Program-made: the position numbers and the translations under genes
Shown: positions 42,819 to 50,498 of the stretch, piece after piece
How positions within the stretch are numbered: position 1 is the stretch's first letter
Layout of the letters: each line of letters starts with the position of its first letter
Assembly (NCBI GenBank): GCA_035463475.1
Contig: DATHTE010000087.1
Span: forward strand, 74,935 to 138,934
Length of the DNA: 64,000 bases
Source: JACPDI01 sp035463475
Lineage (GTDB): Bacteria; Acidobacteriota; Vicinamibacteria; Vicinamibacterales; 2-12-FULL-66-21
Direction: 5' to 3'
The notes under the pieces: generated by a model
What the model was told of the DNA's origin: nothing
The model's input: only the letters and a program-made list of their open reading frames with translations
The model's database searches: none

Positions 42819-44306
42819 TCATGGCGACGGTGTCGCCCCGTCAGCGACGGCGGCAGAGGCCCCGCGGTCCAGACCGCGTGCGCTCGACGGCTCGTCACGA
42901 GACATCGTGACCTTCGACAGGACGCCTTCGAGGAGCGGCGTCATGATCGGGAGCTGCCGAACGCGAATCACGGCATCCCACAGCGGCTCGAACTTCTTCC
43001 AGCCCGCCGCGTAGAAGAAGTGCTTGACCTGGTGCTTCACCGAGCCGTGCGCCAGACATCCGCGCGCGATCGATGACCACCGGTAGAACTCGCGATAGGA
43101 CCAGTCGTACCCCTTCTTCAGGCTCTCTGGCGAGAGGTGCGCGGGACGGTAGACGACATGCCTGGTGTCGTACAGATCCCAGTCGCGCGTCAGGATGCGG
43201 CCTTCCGCTTCCGTGCGGGCAAAGAGTTTCGTGCCTGGATACGGCGTTTGAATGTGGAACGTCGCGGTCGTAATGCCCTGCTCGATCGCCCAGTCCACCG
43301 TCCGCCGGAATACGCTCTCGTCATCGTCGTCCATGCCAAGGACGAAGCTGCCGTTGATCATGATGCCGAGGTCGTGTAGCCGTCTCGCGACGGCGGCGTA
43401 GTCGCGGCCGAGATTCTGGCGCTTGTTGCTGCGGGCGAGATTGCCGGGCGCGAGCGTCTCGAATCCGACGAACAGGCTGCGCAACCCGGCTTCCGCCGCC
43501 CGCTCGACCAGGTCGCCTCGCACGATCGAGTCAACGGTCGCCGCTCCCTGGAAGACGCGTCTCATTCCACGCATGCCCTCGAAGAGCGCCGCGGTAAAGC
43601 GCCGGTCGCCGAACAGATGATCGTCCAGGAAATAGAGGTGGCGCCCAGGCAGCCGATCGATCTCCGCGAGCGCGGCGTCCACGCGCTGGGTATAGAACGA
43701 GCGTCCGCCGGCGAAGAAGGCGTCCTTGTAACAGAAGTCGCAGTGCTGCGGGCAGCCGCGCGTGACCACGATCGAGTTCGGGACGAGATACGAGCGGCGC
43801 GCGATCAAATCGCGGCGAATCGGCGGCAGTGGGTCCAGTGTCCGGCCGGATGTGGACGCGTAGCGGCGCAGGGGACGGCCGGCGCGGAAATCCTCGAGAA
43901 ACGCCGGAAACGTCTGCTCACCCGGGCCGAGAAAGACGGCGTCGGCGTGCGCCGCCGCCTCGTCCGGGAGGGACGTCACGTGCAGCCCGCCCAGGGCGAC
44001 GAAGACGCCCTTCGCGCGGTACGTGTCGGCGAGGGCATAGGCGCGCCTCGCGCTGGTGATGTAGACCTGAATCGCGACCAGGTCCGGACGATCGTCCGTA
44101 TCGAGTGGCCCCACGTGCTCGTCAACGAGCGTCACGTCGTCGTCCGGCCGCAGATACGCGGCCAGGGTCGCCAGGCCGAGAGGCGGAAACAGCGAGTACT
44201 TGATGGGCCGCCAGTACGGGCTGGTCGCTTCGGTCAAGGCGGGCAGGATGAACTTCACGCGGAGGCGCCGCCGCACGGGGACGTGGGCGGCCAGGGACGC
44301 AGGCAT
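42819..44306 (-). CDS. B12-binding radical SAM protein
   Basis: A 495-residue enzyme. The N-terminal cobalamin-binding domain (about 18-150) includes FPPLGLATLAAYLRPDDDV and GPGEQTFPAFLEDFRAG. The radical SAM core follows with the [4Fe-4S] motif CPQHCDFC (C-x3-C-x2-C) and GRHLYFLDDHLFGD. The later region (SFVLGMDDDDESVF, TPYPGTKLF) is common to methylase/MiaB-like members. The family includes hopanoid and lipid-modifying enzymes; the substrate is not deduced. A strong promoter overlapping an inverted repeat lies immediately upstream, with a start only about 7 bases before ATG 44306. GTG 44258 would match family N-termini. Confidence 0.88.
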   Translation of the reverse strand: MPASLAAHVPVRRRLRVKFILPALTEATSPYWRPIKYSLFPPLGLATLAAYLRPDDDVTLVDEHVGPLDTDDRPDLVAIQVYITSARRAYALADTYRAKGVFVALGGLHVTSLPDEAAAHADAVFLGPGEQTFPAFLEDFRAGRPLRRYASTSGRTLDPLPPIRRDLIARRSYLVPNSIVVTRGCPQHCDFCYKDAFFAGGRSFYTQRVDAALAEIDRLPGRHLYFLDDHLFGDRRFTAALFEGMRGMRRVFQGAATVDSIVRGDLVERAAEAGLRSLFVGFETLAPGNLARSNKRQNLGRDYAAVARRLHDLGIMINGSFVLGMDDDDESVFRRTVDWAIEQGITTATFHIQTPYPGTKLFARTEAEGRILTRDWDLYDTRHVVYRPAHLSPESLKKGYDWSYREFYRWSSIARGCLAHGSVKHQVKHFFYAAGWKKFEPLWDAVIRVRQLPIMTPLLEGVLSKVTMSRDEPSSARGLDRGASAAVADGATPSP

Positions 44307-44315
44307 AATGGCAAA

Positions 44316-44348
44316 TTACTTTGTATTGTAAAGTAACCGCCGTGTCAA
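44316..44348 (-). promoter_or_regulatory. Sigma-70 promoter with overlapping inverted repeat (candidate operator)
   Basis: On the minus strand TTGACA (44348-44343), a 17-base spacer and TACAAA (44325-44320) form a near-consensus promoter. The inverted repeat TTACTTT-N7-AAAGTAA (44316-44336) covers the -10, so a bound repressor would block it. The palindrome is AT-rich in a GC-rich genome. Confidence 0.65.
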
Positions 44349-44392
44349 GCGCGAGTGGCTGGGAAGAGAAGCGAAGCGCGCGGCGGGCGTGA

Positions 44393-45349
44393 TCAGGTCT
44401 GCCGGATGTCCTGGAGAAGTTGCGACACGTTCACCGTGCGCGCTTTTTCCTGGATGGCGGGAAGGTGCTGCGCGTGGAGCGCCCTCGCCTCGCCCAGCAG
44501 GCTCTCGTACGTGTCCTTCAGCACCTGCGCGGAGATCGTCCGGCCGCCGCCGTAATATCGGACTGCCAGGCGCCCGAGCGCGTAGGTCGTGGCGAACGAA
44601 AACCCCGAGCTGACCGACTGCCCGGCGGCGCCACGCAGCAAACCGCCGAGCAATCCTCGCCCGAAGAGCTGCCCGGCCAGCCTCACCCCGATCTGTTCCA
44701 CGTACTGCGAGGCCATCCCGACGCCGGCGGTTGCGAGGAACTCCTTGATGTGCGAGCGGTCCAGCTCGAAGCCGTATGAGCGTCCGATGCGATACACCAT
44801 CTTCATCTGCAGAGGGATGATCGCCATGGACGCGAGCGAGTCGGGCAGTAGTTCGAGCGCGCCGTTGAGAATCGCGTAGTGCACGATGACGCGGTCCTGT
44901 TCTTCTGCCGTCATGGTGCTGGCCAGCACCGGAGGTTCGGTGGCGGAGACGGCGGCGAGCGGGGCCTCAGCCAATGCCTCGGCCTGTGCCGTGAAGGCGC
45001 TCGCCGACACCGTCTCTGCGTCGTCGAACTCCAGCGCGGTCTGAAGGGACGACAGGAACGCTCGCTCCGCGTCCACCTGGGCGCCGTCGGCATCGCACAC
45101 GCCCACGCACAGCTCGTAGGCGAGGCGCTTCGTCCCGGGCGACGTCAGGGCTGACGCCGCCCCCGCCAGCGACGCGCGCCTGAGCTGCACGTCCTGGTAC
45201 AAGGCGGCGACGTTGAGGCGGCTGCCCTCCGACAGCGACTCGGCGACCCGCGTCACTTCCGCGCGTTCCCTGGGGTGGTCGTTCCTGCCGTCGGCGAACG
45301 CCGCCATCAGAACGAGTGTCATGACGGCCTTCTGTTCCTGTTCGGTCAT
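44393..45349 (-). CDS. DUF697/YcjF-like protein with TerB-like N-terminus
   Basis: A 318-residue protein. Residues 1-110 resemble the TerB fold (EQEQKAVMTLVLMAAFADGRND, later RAFLSSLQTALEFDD). From about 155 it has the DUF697 pattern (HYAILNGALELLPDSLASMAIIPLQMKMVYRIGRSYG, then a Gly-rich hydrophobic hairpin FGRGLLGGLLRGAAGQSVSSG and SFATTYALGRLAVRYYGGG). DUF697 proteins are membrane-associated and have no firm function. The start overlaps the stop of the upstream TIGR00300 gene by 4 bases. Confidence 0.75.
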   Translation of the reverse strand: MTEQEQKAVMTLVLMAAFADGRNDHPRERAEVTRVAESLSEGSRLNVAALYQDVQLRRASLAGAASALTSPGTKRLAYELCVGVCDADGAQVDAERAFLSSLQTALEFDDAETVSASAFTAQAEALAEAPLAAVSATEPPVLASTMTAEEQDRVIVHYAILNGALELLPDSLASMAIIPLQMKMVYRIGRSYGFELDRSHIKEFLATAGVGMASQYVEQIGVRLAGQLFGRGLLGGLLRGAAGQSVSSGFSFATTYALGRLAVRYYGGGRTISAQVLKDTYESLLGEARALHAQHLPAIQEKARTVNVSQLLQDIRQT

Positions 45350-46602
45350 GCCCGGCTCCGTGTGTTGTTCGTCGCGGTCAGACCTGCCGCTTGAATCTGC
45401 TGCGACAGCTGGTGCAGGAAGAGACCGGAGTCCGTGACGACGCCGATGGTCTGCGAGGATCCGCGGTCGGCGAGCTTGGTGATGACGGCGGGGTTGATGT
45501 CCACGCAGACCATCCGCACCCAGGCCGGGAGCATGTTCCCGACTCCGATGCCGTGCAGCATCGTCGAGAGCACCACGACCATCTGCACGTCGGCGAGCAG
45601 CGACGCGTACCGGTCCTGGGCCTCGAAGAGGTCCATCACGGTTTCCGGCAGTGGCCCATCGTCACGAATGCTGCCCGCCAGGGTGTAGGGAATGCCGCCG
45701 CGGATGCACTCGAACATCACCCCGGATCGCAGGACGCCCTGGGCGACCGCCGCCTCGAGCCCTCCGGCGCGCCGAATCGTGTTGATCGCGCGCATGTGGT
45801 GCCGGTGGCCACCTTCGATCGCCGCTCCTGTCTCGAGGCTGACGCCGAGCGAGGTCCCGAAGAGCGCCGCCTCGACGTCGTGTACCGCGAGGGCGTTGCC
45901 AGCGAGGATCGCGTCCACGAAACCGAGACGAATCAGCTCGCAGAGATACGGCCCGCCGCCGGTGTGCACGACCACGGGGCCCACGACGAAAGCGATGCGT
46001 TCGCCGCGCCCTTTCGCCTCGCGCATCATGGCGGCGATTCGCGCCACCGCGGTCTCCACCCTGCGCTCCGACGACACCTCGTTCGTCATGAACGCGAACC
46101 CCAGCCGGTCGCGCGCGCGAAACTCGGGAGTGACGCGGATGCCGCGCAGGCCGCAGGCGACCCGATCGCCGGCGCGGACCTGGCGCAGCTTGCGACAGCG
46201 GGCGCGCCCACCCTCGAGCACGATCACCGCGTCCATCCGCTGATCCTCGACCTCGATCCACGCGCCGTTCACGCGAACGGCCGTCCGCAGGTTCGAGGTC
46301 GAGTAGAAGTCCTCTGGCGCGCAGCCGTCGCGGTCGGCCGTCCTGAACAGCGCATCCTCGTCGCGCACCGGATGGCAGCCGAGCGCTACGAGCTCTTCGA
46401 CCAGGTCCAGCAGCGTCTCCGCGCGAGGCGCCATGACCTTCAGCCGCAGCTGCGAAAAGTCCTCGTTGGTCGCCCCGAGCTCGAAGTGCAGCACTTCGAA
46501 CGTGGCGCCGGAGGCGATCACCTTGTCAAAGATGGCCGTCAGGAGGTCCGAGTCAACCAGGTGCCCCTCAGCCTCGACGATTTCGCTGTGCTCGGATGTC
46601 AC
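45346..46602 (-). CDS. TIGR00300 family protein (LOR/SDH-type conserved domain)
   Basis: A 418-residue cytoplasmic protein of TIGR00300, related to the C-terminal half of ArgZ/AgrE-type and LOR/SDH proteins. Recognisable blocks are EAEGHLVDSDLLTAIFDKVI, FEVLHFELGATNEDFSQLRL, FVVGPVVVHTGGGPYLCELI, DAILAGNALAVHDVEAALFG and NMLPAWVRMVCVDINPAVITKL. In characterised relatives this domain binds a nucleotide in amino-acid catabolism; here it is free-standing. It is the first gene of a two-gene unit overlapping the DUF697 gene by ATGA. Confidence 0.85.
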   Translation of the reverse strand: MTSEHSEIVEAEGHLVDSDLLTAIFDKVIASGATFEVLHFELGATNEDFSQLRLKVMAPRAETLLDLVEELVALGCHPVRDEDALFRTADRDGCAPEDFYSTSNLRTAVRVNGAWIEVEDQRMDAVIVLEGGRARCRKLRQVRAGDRVACGLRGIRVTPEFRARDRLGFAFMTNEVSSERRVETAVARIAAMMREAKGRGERIAFVVGPVVVHTGGGPYLCELIRLGFVDAILAGNALAVHDVEAALFGTSLGVSLETGAAIEGGHRHHMRAINTIRRAGGLEAAVAQGVLRSGVMFECIRGGIPYTLAGSIRDDGPLPETVMDLFEAQDRYASLLADVQMVVVLSTMLHGIGVGNMLPAWVRMVCVDINPAVITKLADRGSSQTIGVVTDSGLFLHQLSQQIQAAGLTATNNTRSRA

Positions 46603-46676
46603 CGGATCGCTGAGTATAGACCTCCTTCGCGCCGCGCGCGCGGCGCCATTGACCCGCGCAGAACGTGTGCCCCTGC

Positions 46677-47180
46677 CTATGGCTCAACGGACCGGTCGCG
46701 GAACAGCCTCTTTCCGGTCATGGTCATGATCGGCGCGAGGCTCACCCCATTGGGCAGCAGCGTCGAGATCATGATCCCGCGAAACTCCCTCGCCTTGTCG
46801 ACGAGCACGATGGCCCAGACGGAAGTGCGACGCAACGTCGTTCCTGACGGGTCGTAGACCTGCAGCGAGAGCGTGCCGGTGCAGTCGGGATTCAGCGTGT
46901 ACGTCCCCAGCTTCAGGTCCTCGCTCACGGCGCCGCCCGCGCTGCTGTTCTGAGTACCTGAGAAACTACCCGCGGAGTCGAAGTCGTATCGGCCGACGGC
47001 CGCCGCCGGAACCTGGATTGTGCCAGTCGGAGACGGGACCACCACCGTTCCGGTTTCGGTGTAGCCCCAGGCTCCTGCGAGACCGGGGTTCGAGCAGGCG
47101 TGCTCTTGCGCCGACGCCATGACGGCGGCGCCCAGAACGAGCGTGGCGACGGCAATTGTTCGCGCGATGTTGCGTTTCAT
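46677..47180 (-). CDS. Small secreted protein of unknown function
   Basis: A 167-residue protein with a clean signal peptide (ARTIAVATLVLGAAVMASAQ). The mature part starts HACSNPGLAGAWGYTETGTVVVPSP and is beta-rich (YDFDSAGSFSGTQNSSAGG, LKLGTYTLNPDCTGTLSLQVYD), with two Cys that could form a disulphide. It lies just downstream of a decayed regulator gene whose second frame is continuous with this frame by chance. ATG 47180 is the start; no strong Shine-Dalgarno. No family recognised, though the layout resembles lipocalin-like acidobacterial secreted proteins. Confidence 0.7.
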   Translation of the reverse strand: MKRNIARTIAVATLVLGAAVMASAQEHACSNPGLAGAWGYTETGTVVVPSPTGTIQVPAAAVGRYDFDSAGSFSGTQNSSAGGAVSEDLKLGTYTLNPDCTGTLSLQVYDPSGTTLRRTSVWAIVLVDKAREFRGIMISTLLPNGVSLAPIMTMTGKRLFRDRSVEP

Positions 47181-47399
47181 AGATTTTCCCCTTTTTTGCA
47201 CCGGGAGGATCAGTGCCCCTGATCCATGAAGGCGGAAAGCAACCCCTGCGCCACTGGCACGAAACGGGGGCGAAGGTCGAGAGGTGTACACGATTCGGCC
47301 TACCCCGAAACTCGATGGACTCGTTGGCAGCTCCTCCTGCCCAAAGGGGTCACCCTCGCCATTTCGAGCTTGAGCATCCTTGCGACCTCGCCCGATGGG

Positions 47400-48600
47400 C
47401 AGACAGTCGTCTTCGCAGGCGACATAGGCCACAGCCATCATTCCGTGAGCACTTTTTCTTTCCGGATCGAGCTCCAGCGCCTCGCCCATCTGCGTCGCCG
47501 CAACGCCATACCTGCGGGCCGTGAAGTGTGCCATGGCCAGTCCCATCTTCGCCATGAAGGACGCCGGGTCCAGTATCACAGCCCGTTTCATCTCAGCAAC
47601 ACTCTCATCCAAGCGGCCACTCAAAACGCAGGTACTCGCCGTAGGCGAATCGCACCTGCGAACTATTGGGATTGAGTTCGACCGCGCGTCCGTGCGCGCG
47701 CCCGGCACCCGCCCAGTCCCAGTCGTAGTGCAGCACTGCGGTACCGAGCGCGGAGTAGCCGTCCGGCAAGAACGGATCGAGCTGAAGAGATCGAAGAGCC
47801 GCAGCCTTCGCCATCGAAAACGCCTGCCGCGCGGGAAAATCCCCTCTTCGCCCCAGAACGCAGTACGCCGCGGCGAGGCCGACGGTGATTCTCACGTTGT
47901 CCCTGCTTCGGGTCACCGAACCACTGATCACAGCATCCACGTCAAGTTCCTGCGCGATTTCCCGCAGCGACTTCGTGGCGTGCCTGTATCGCATGAGGGA
48001 ATCGCGGCCTACCACCTTGGCCAGTCCTTGAAATCGCGACAGCCGGCCGATGAGCTCTGCCGTCAGACCGTCCGCCATGTACGCCTCATCCGGACTACCT
48101 GAAGCGTCGTTGATCGGCAAAACGGCCACGGACCGGACGGGCGGCGCCCGCTGCCGCAACAGAACGAATGACAACGTGGCGCCGACAAGCGCGAGAGCGA
48201 CAGCGGCGTAGGCCGTCGATCGGATGGAGGCAGGCCATCGAATGACCCGGTCCTGTCTTCTATCGGCTGCGTCGACCGGCGCCACAAAGCGATAGCCCCG
48301 TCGCGGGAAGGTTTCGATGTATCTGGGTGCGTCTGGTGAATCGCGCAGGGCGTCACGGAGTCGTTTGACCGCCGCGTTGAGGCCGTTCTCGAACTCGACG
48401 AACGTGTCCTCCGACCAGAGGCGCTGCCGCAACTCCTCGCGCGTGACCAGCTCTCCCGGACGCTCGAGAAGTGCGGACAAGACCTTGAGAGGCTGATCCG
48501 ATAGGGCTACACGCCTGCCGGCGTTGCGCAGCTCGCCGGTCCGGACGTCCAGTTCAAACCGGCCAAAACGGAGCAGCCGTCCCGATGCGACGCGCCCCAT
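47400..48600 (-). pseudogene. Decayed winged-helix/TPR transcriptional regulator (internal deletion plus frameshift)
   Basis: The first frame (48600 to 47605) gives an OmpR-type winged helix (LLRFGRFELDVRTGELRNAGR to FPRRGYRFVAPVD), a TM helix, the start of the AMIN/TolB-like region (VAVLPINDASGSPDEAYMADGL), then jumps from DNVRITV to GLAAAYCVLG, missing about 100 residues present in the paralogues at 54455 and 61452. It stops at 47605 after EYLRFEWPLG. TPR sequence resumes in another frame (GRLDESVAEMKRAVILDPAS, down to about 47400). A one-base shift near 47610 would rejoin the two parts. Confidence 0.8.
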
Positions 48601-48815
48601 GCGGACCTCGTGGAATGTTGCTGGGGATTCTAGCACCGGACTGTAAGAGACGCCCGCAACCTGCACGCGCCGCGTCACGTAGCCGTTAAGGCCGATGTCA
48701 CGCATCTTTCAGGCGCCCGCCATTGCCTCAGAAGTCCTGTGTCCCCAGCATCTCGCCGATCTCACCGGCCGGCAGGCACGCCTGCGCGGCTGTTGTCAGC
48801 GAAGGAGGCTAAACA

Positions 48816-49766
48816 ATGATTCGGTCACTCCGCTTTGGGTGCGCACTGCTCGCACTAGGTCTGGCGATCATCGCGACGCCGACGTCCACCGCCGATCCGA
48901 GGTACTCGGAATGGGAGACCCCCCTCAACCTGGGCGACGTCGTAAACTCTGCGTTCCAGGAAATCGGACCGGCGATATCGGGCGACGGACTGAGCCTCTA
49001 CTTCGGATCGGATCGCCCCGACGGGTTCGGCAACTTCGATCTGTGGGTCTCTCAGCGACCAACGGTGAACGATCCGTGGGGGGCGCCGATCAATCTGGGC
49101 GGCATCGTCAATACAACCGCAATCGACAACGTGCCGGCACTCTCGCGGGACGGGCATTGGTTGTTCTTCAACAGCGATCGGCTTGGCGGTCTGGGCGGTA
49201 TCGACATCTGGGTCGCGTGGCGAAGCCACACTCACGATGATCTTGCCTGGCAGTCGCCTGTGAACCTGGGCTCTGTAGTCAATTCAGAGTCCTTCGACGC
49301 CGGTGCGGGTTACTACAAGGACGATGATCTGGGGCGCGCGTTCCTCTTCTTCAACAGCGACCGGCCCGGAGGTCCGGGCGCGACAGATCTGTATGTGAGC
49401 GAAGTATTCGGCGACGGCGAGTTTGAACCCCCCCGCCTGATTGCAGAACTCAGCGGCCCAGCTTGCGAACAACGCCCGACTGTTCGTCACGATGGGCAGG
49501 AGTTGTTCTTCTTTTCCACCCGCACGGGAGGGGTTGGCCAGTTGGATCTCTGGGTATCGATACGAACGGACGCCGCGGCAACGTGGGCGCCGCCGGTGAA
49601 CCTTGGTCCCATCGTGAACAGCGTGGCTAACGACTCTACGCCCTGCATCTCGTGGGATCGCGAGACGCTCTTCTTCTCTTCGAACCGGTCTGGTGCCATT
49701 GGCGGTCACGACCTGTACGCGACCACGCGAACGAAAGCGGTTCGACCCAGAGTTACCGGAGGATAA
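48816..49766 (+). CDS. Exported PD40-type beta-propeller protein
   Basis: A 316-residue exported protein with signal peptide CALLALGLAIIATPTSTA and five to six PD40 blades. Each is a variant of NLG..VN....D..PA.S.DG..L.F.S.RPGG.G..DLWV, e.g. GLSLYFGSDRPDGFGNFDLWVSQR, GHWLFFNSDRLGGLGGIDIWVAWR and QELFFFSTRTGGVGQLDLWVSIR. The family resembles TolB/OmpA-associated propellers and usually mediates protein contacts. AAGGAGG precedes ATG 48816. No partner gene is obvious. Confidence 0.85.
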   Translation: MIRSLRFGCALLALGLAIIATPTSTADPRYSEWETPLNLGDVVNSAFQEIGPAISGDGLSLYFGSDRPDGFGNFDLWVSQRPTVNDPWGAPINLGGIVNTTAIDNVPALSRDGHWLFFNSDRLGGLGGIDIWVAWRSHTHDDLAWQSPVNLGSVVNSESFDAGAGYYKDDDLGRAFLFFNSDRPGGPGATDLYVSEVFGDGEFEPPRLIAELSGPACEQRPTVRHDGQELFFFSTRTGGVGQLDLWVSIRTDAAATWAPPVNLGPIVNSVANDSTPCISWDRETLFFSSNRSGAIGGHDLYATTRTKAVRPRVTGG

Positions 49767-50004
49767 GGCGAGGGCTCGTCGACATGACGCTGGCACGCCG
49801 CGCATGTCTGGGCGAGAATGTCCAACCCGGAGGAGTTGGACGTGAACTACGGCGATACAGATTGAGACTGGAATAAAGATCCAATCACGCGAGTCCTGCT
49901 CCTTCGAACGAGCCACCGATGTGGTTCTGACGCGCCGAATCGCTCGGTGCGAACAGCAAGTGCAGGGTCGCCTGTCGAGAGGCTGGAATGGAGCAGGGAC
50001 GAAC

Positions 50005-50445
50005 ATGCTCAAGAAGGTGGCAGGGGTAACCGCAGCAGCGCTGCTGACCGCAGGCGTCGCGGCGGCGGCAGATCGGGATGGGACGCTTATCGTGACGAGC
50101 TCGAACACAGCCGACAATCACCTGCTGGTGTACGACACAGTCGGAACACTGATTCAGGAAGTTCCCACGCTGGGGCAGGGCGGGGTGGGCGGGAATGCCG
50201 GCGGTATCGCGACGAACATCGGAACAGTGGCGGTCGTGAACTTTGGATCCCAAACGGTATCGTTGTTCTCACGCGGTGAGGGAGGCTTCGAGCTGCGCCA
50301 GACCGTTCCGACCAGCTCGCAGCCGGTCAGCGTCGCGTTTGGGACGACGCATTTGTACGTGCTCGGCACGACGACCGTCGAGTCGCATCGGAGCGGACCG
50401 GACGGAGTTGAGGCCCATGCGGACGGAACAGGCGCAGCCAGTTAG
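50005..50445 (+). pseudogene. Truncated YncE/lactonase-like exported propeller
   Basis: A 146-codon frame with signal peptide (VAGVTAAALLTAGVAAAA) and the first blades of a propeller (GTLIVTSSNTADNHLLVYDT, GGIATNIGTVAVVNFGSQTVSLFSR, PVSVAFGTTHLYVLGTTTVE). Intact relatives continue for another 150-250 residues. Here the frame ends soon after VESHRSGPDGVEAHADGTG, and the following bases do not restore a long frame before the ADOP gene end, so this is probably a truncated gene. Confidence 0.6.
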
Positions 50446-50498
50446 GTGACCTCATCGCCACGCGCGTCCGCCAGACGAAATCGGTATGAACTTCGTCG

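Noticed and set aside
46677..47708. One long frame joining TPR sequence to the small secreted protein
   Set aside because: The join crosses a typical signal peptide (MKRNIARTIAV...) in mid-protein. It is best explained as a regulator remnant that happens to share the frame with the next gene.
49791..49806. TGGCACGCCGCGCATG as a sigma-54 promoter
   Set aside because: The -24 part is perfect but GC is not at the required 10-base spacing and there is no TTGC; the next gene is a truncated propeller.
49820..49841. GTCCAAC-N8-GTTGGAC hairpin holding a GGAGGA loop, as a regulatory RNA
   Set aside because: The stem is only 7 bp and the following GTG opens a frame of a few codons; no riboswitch-like conserved core was seen.
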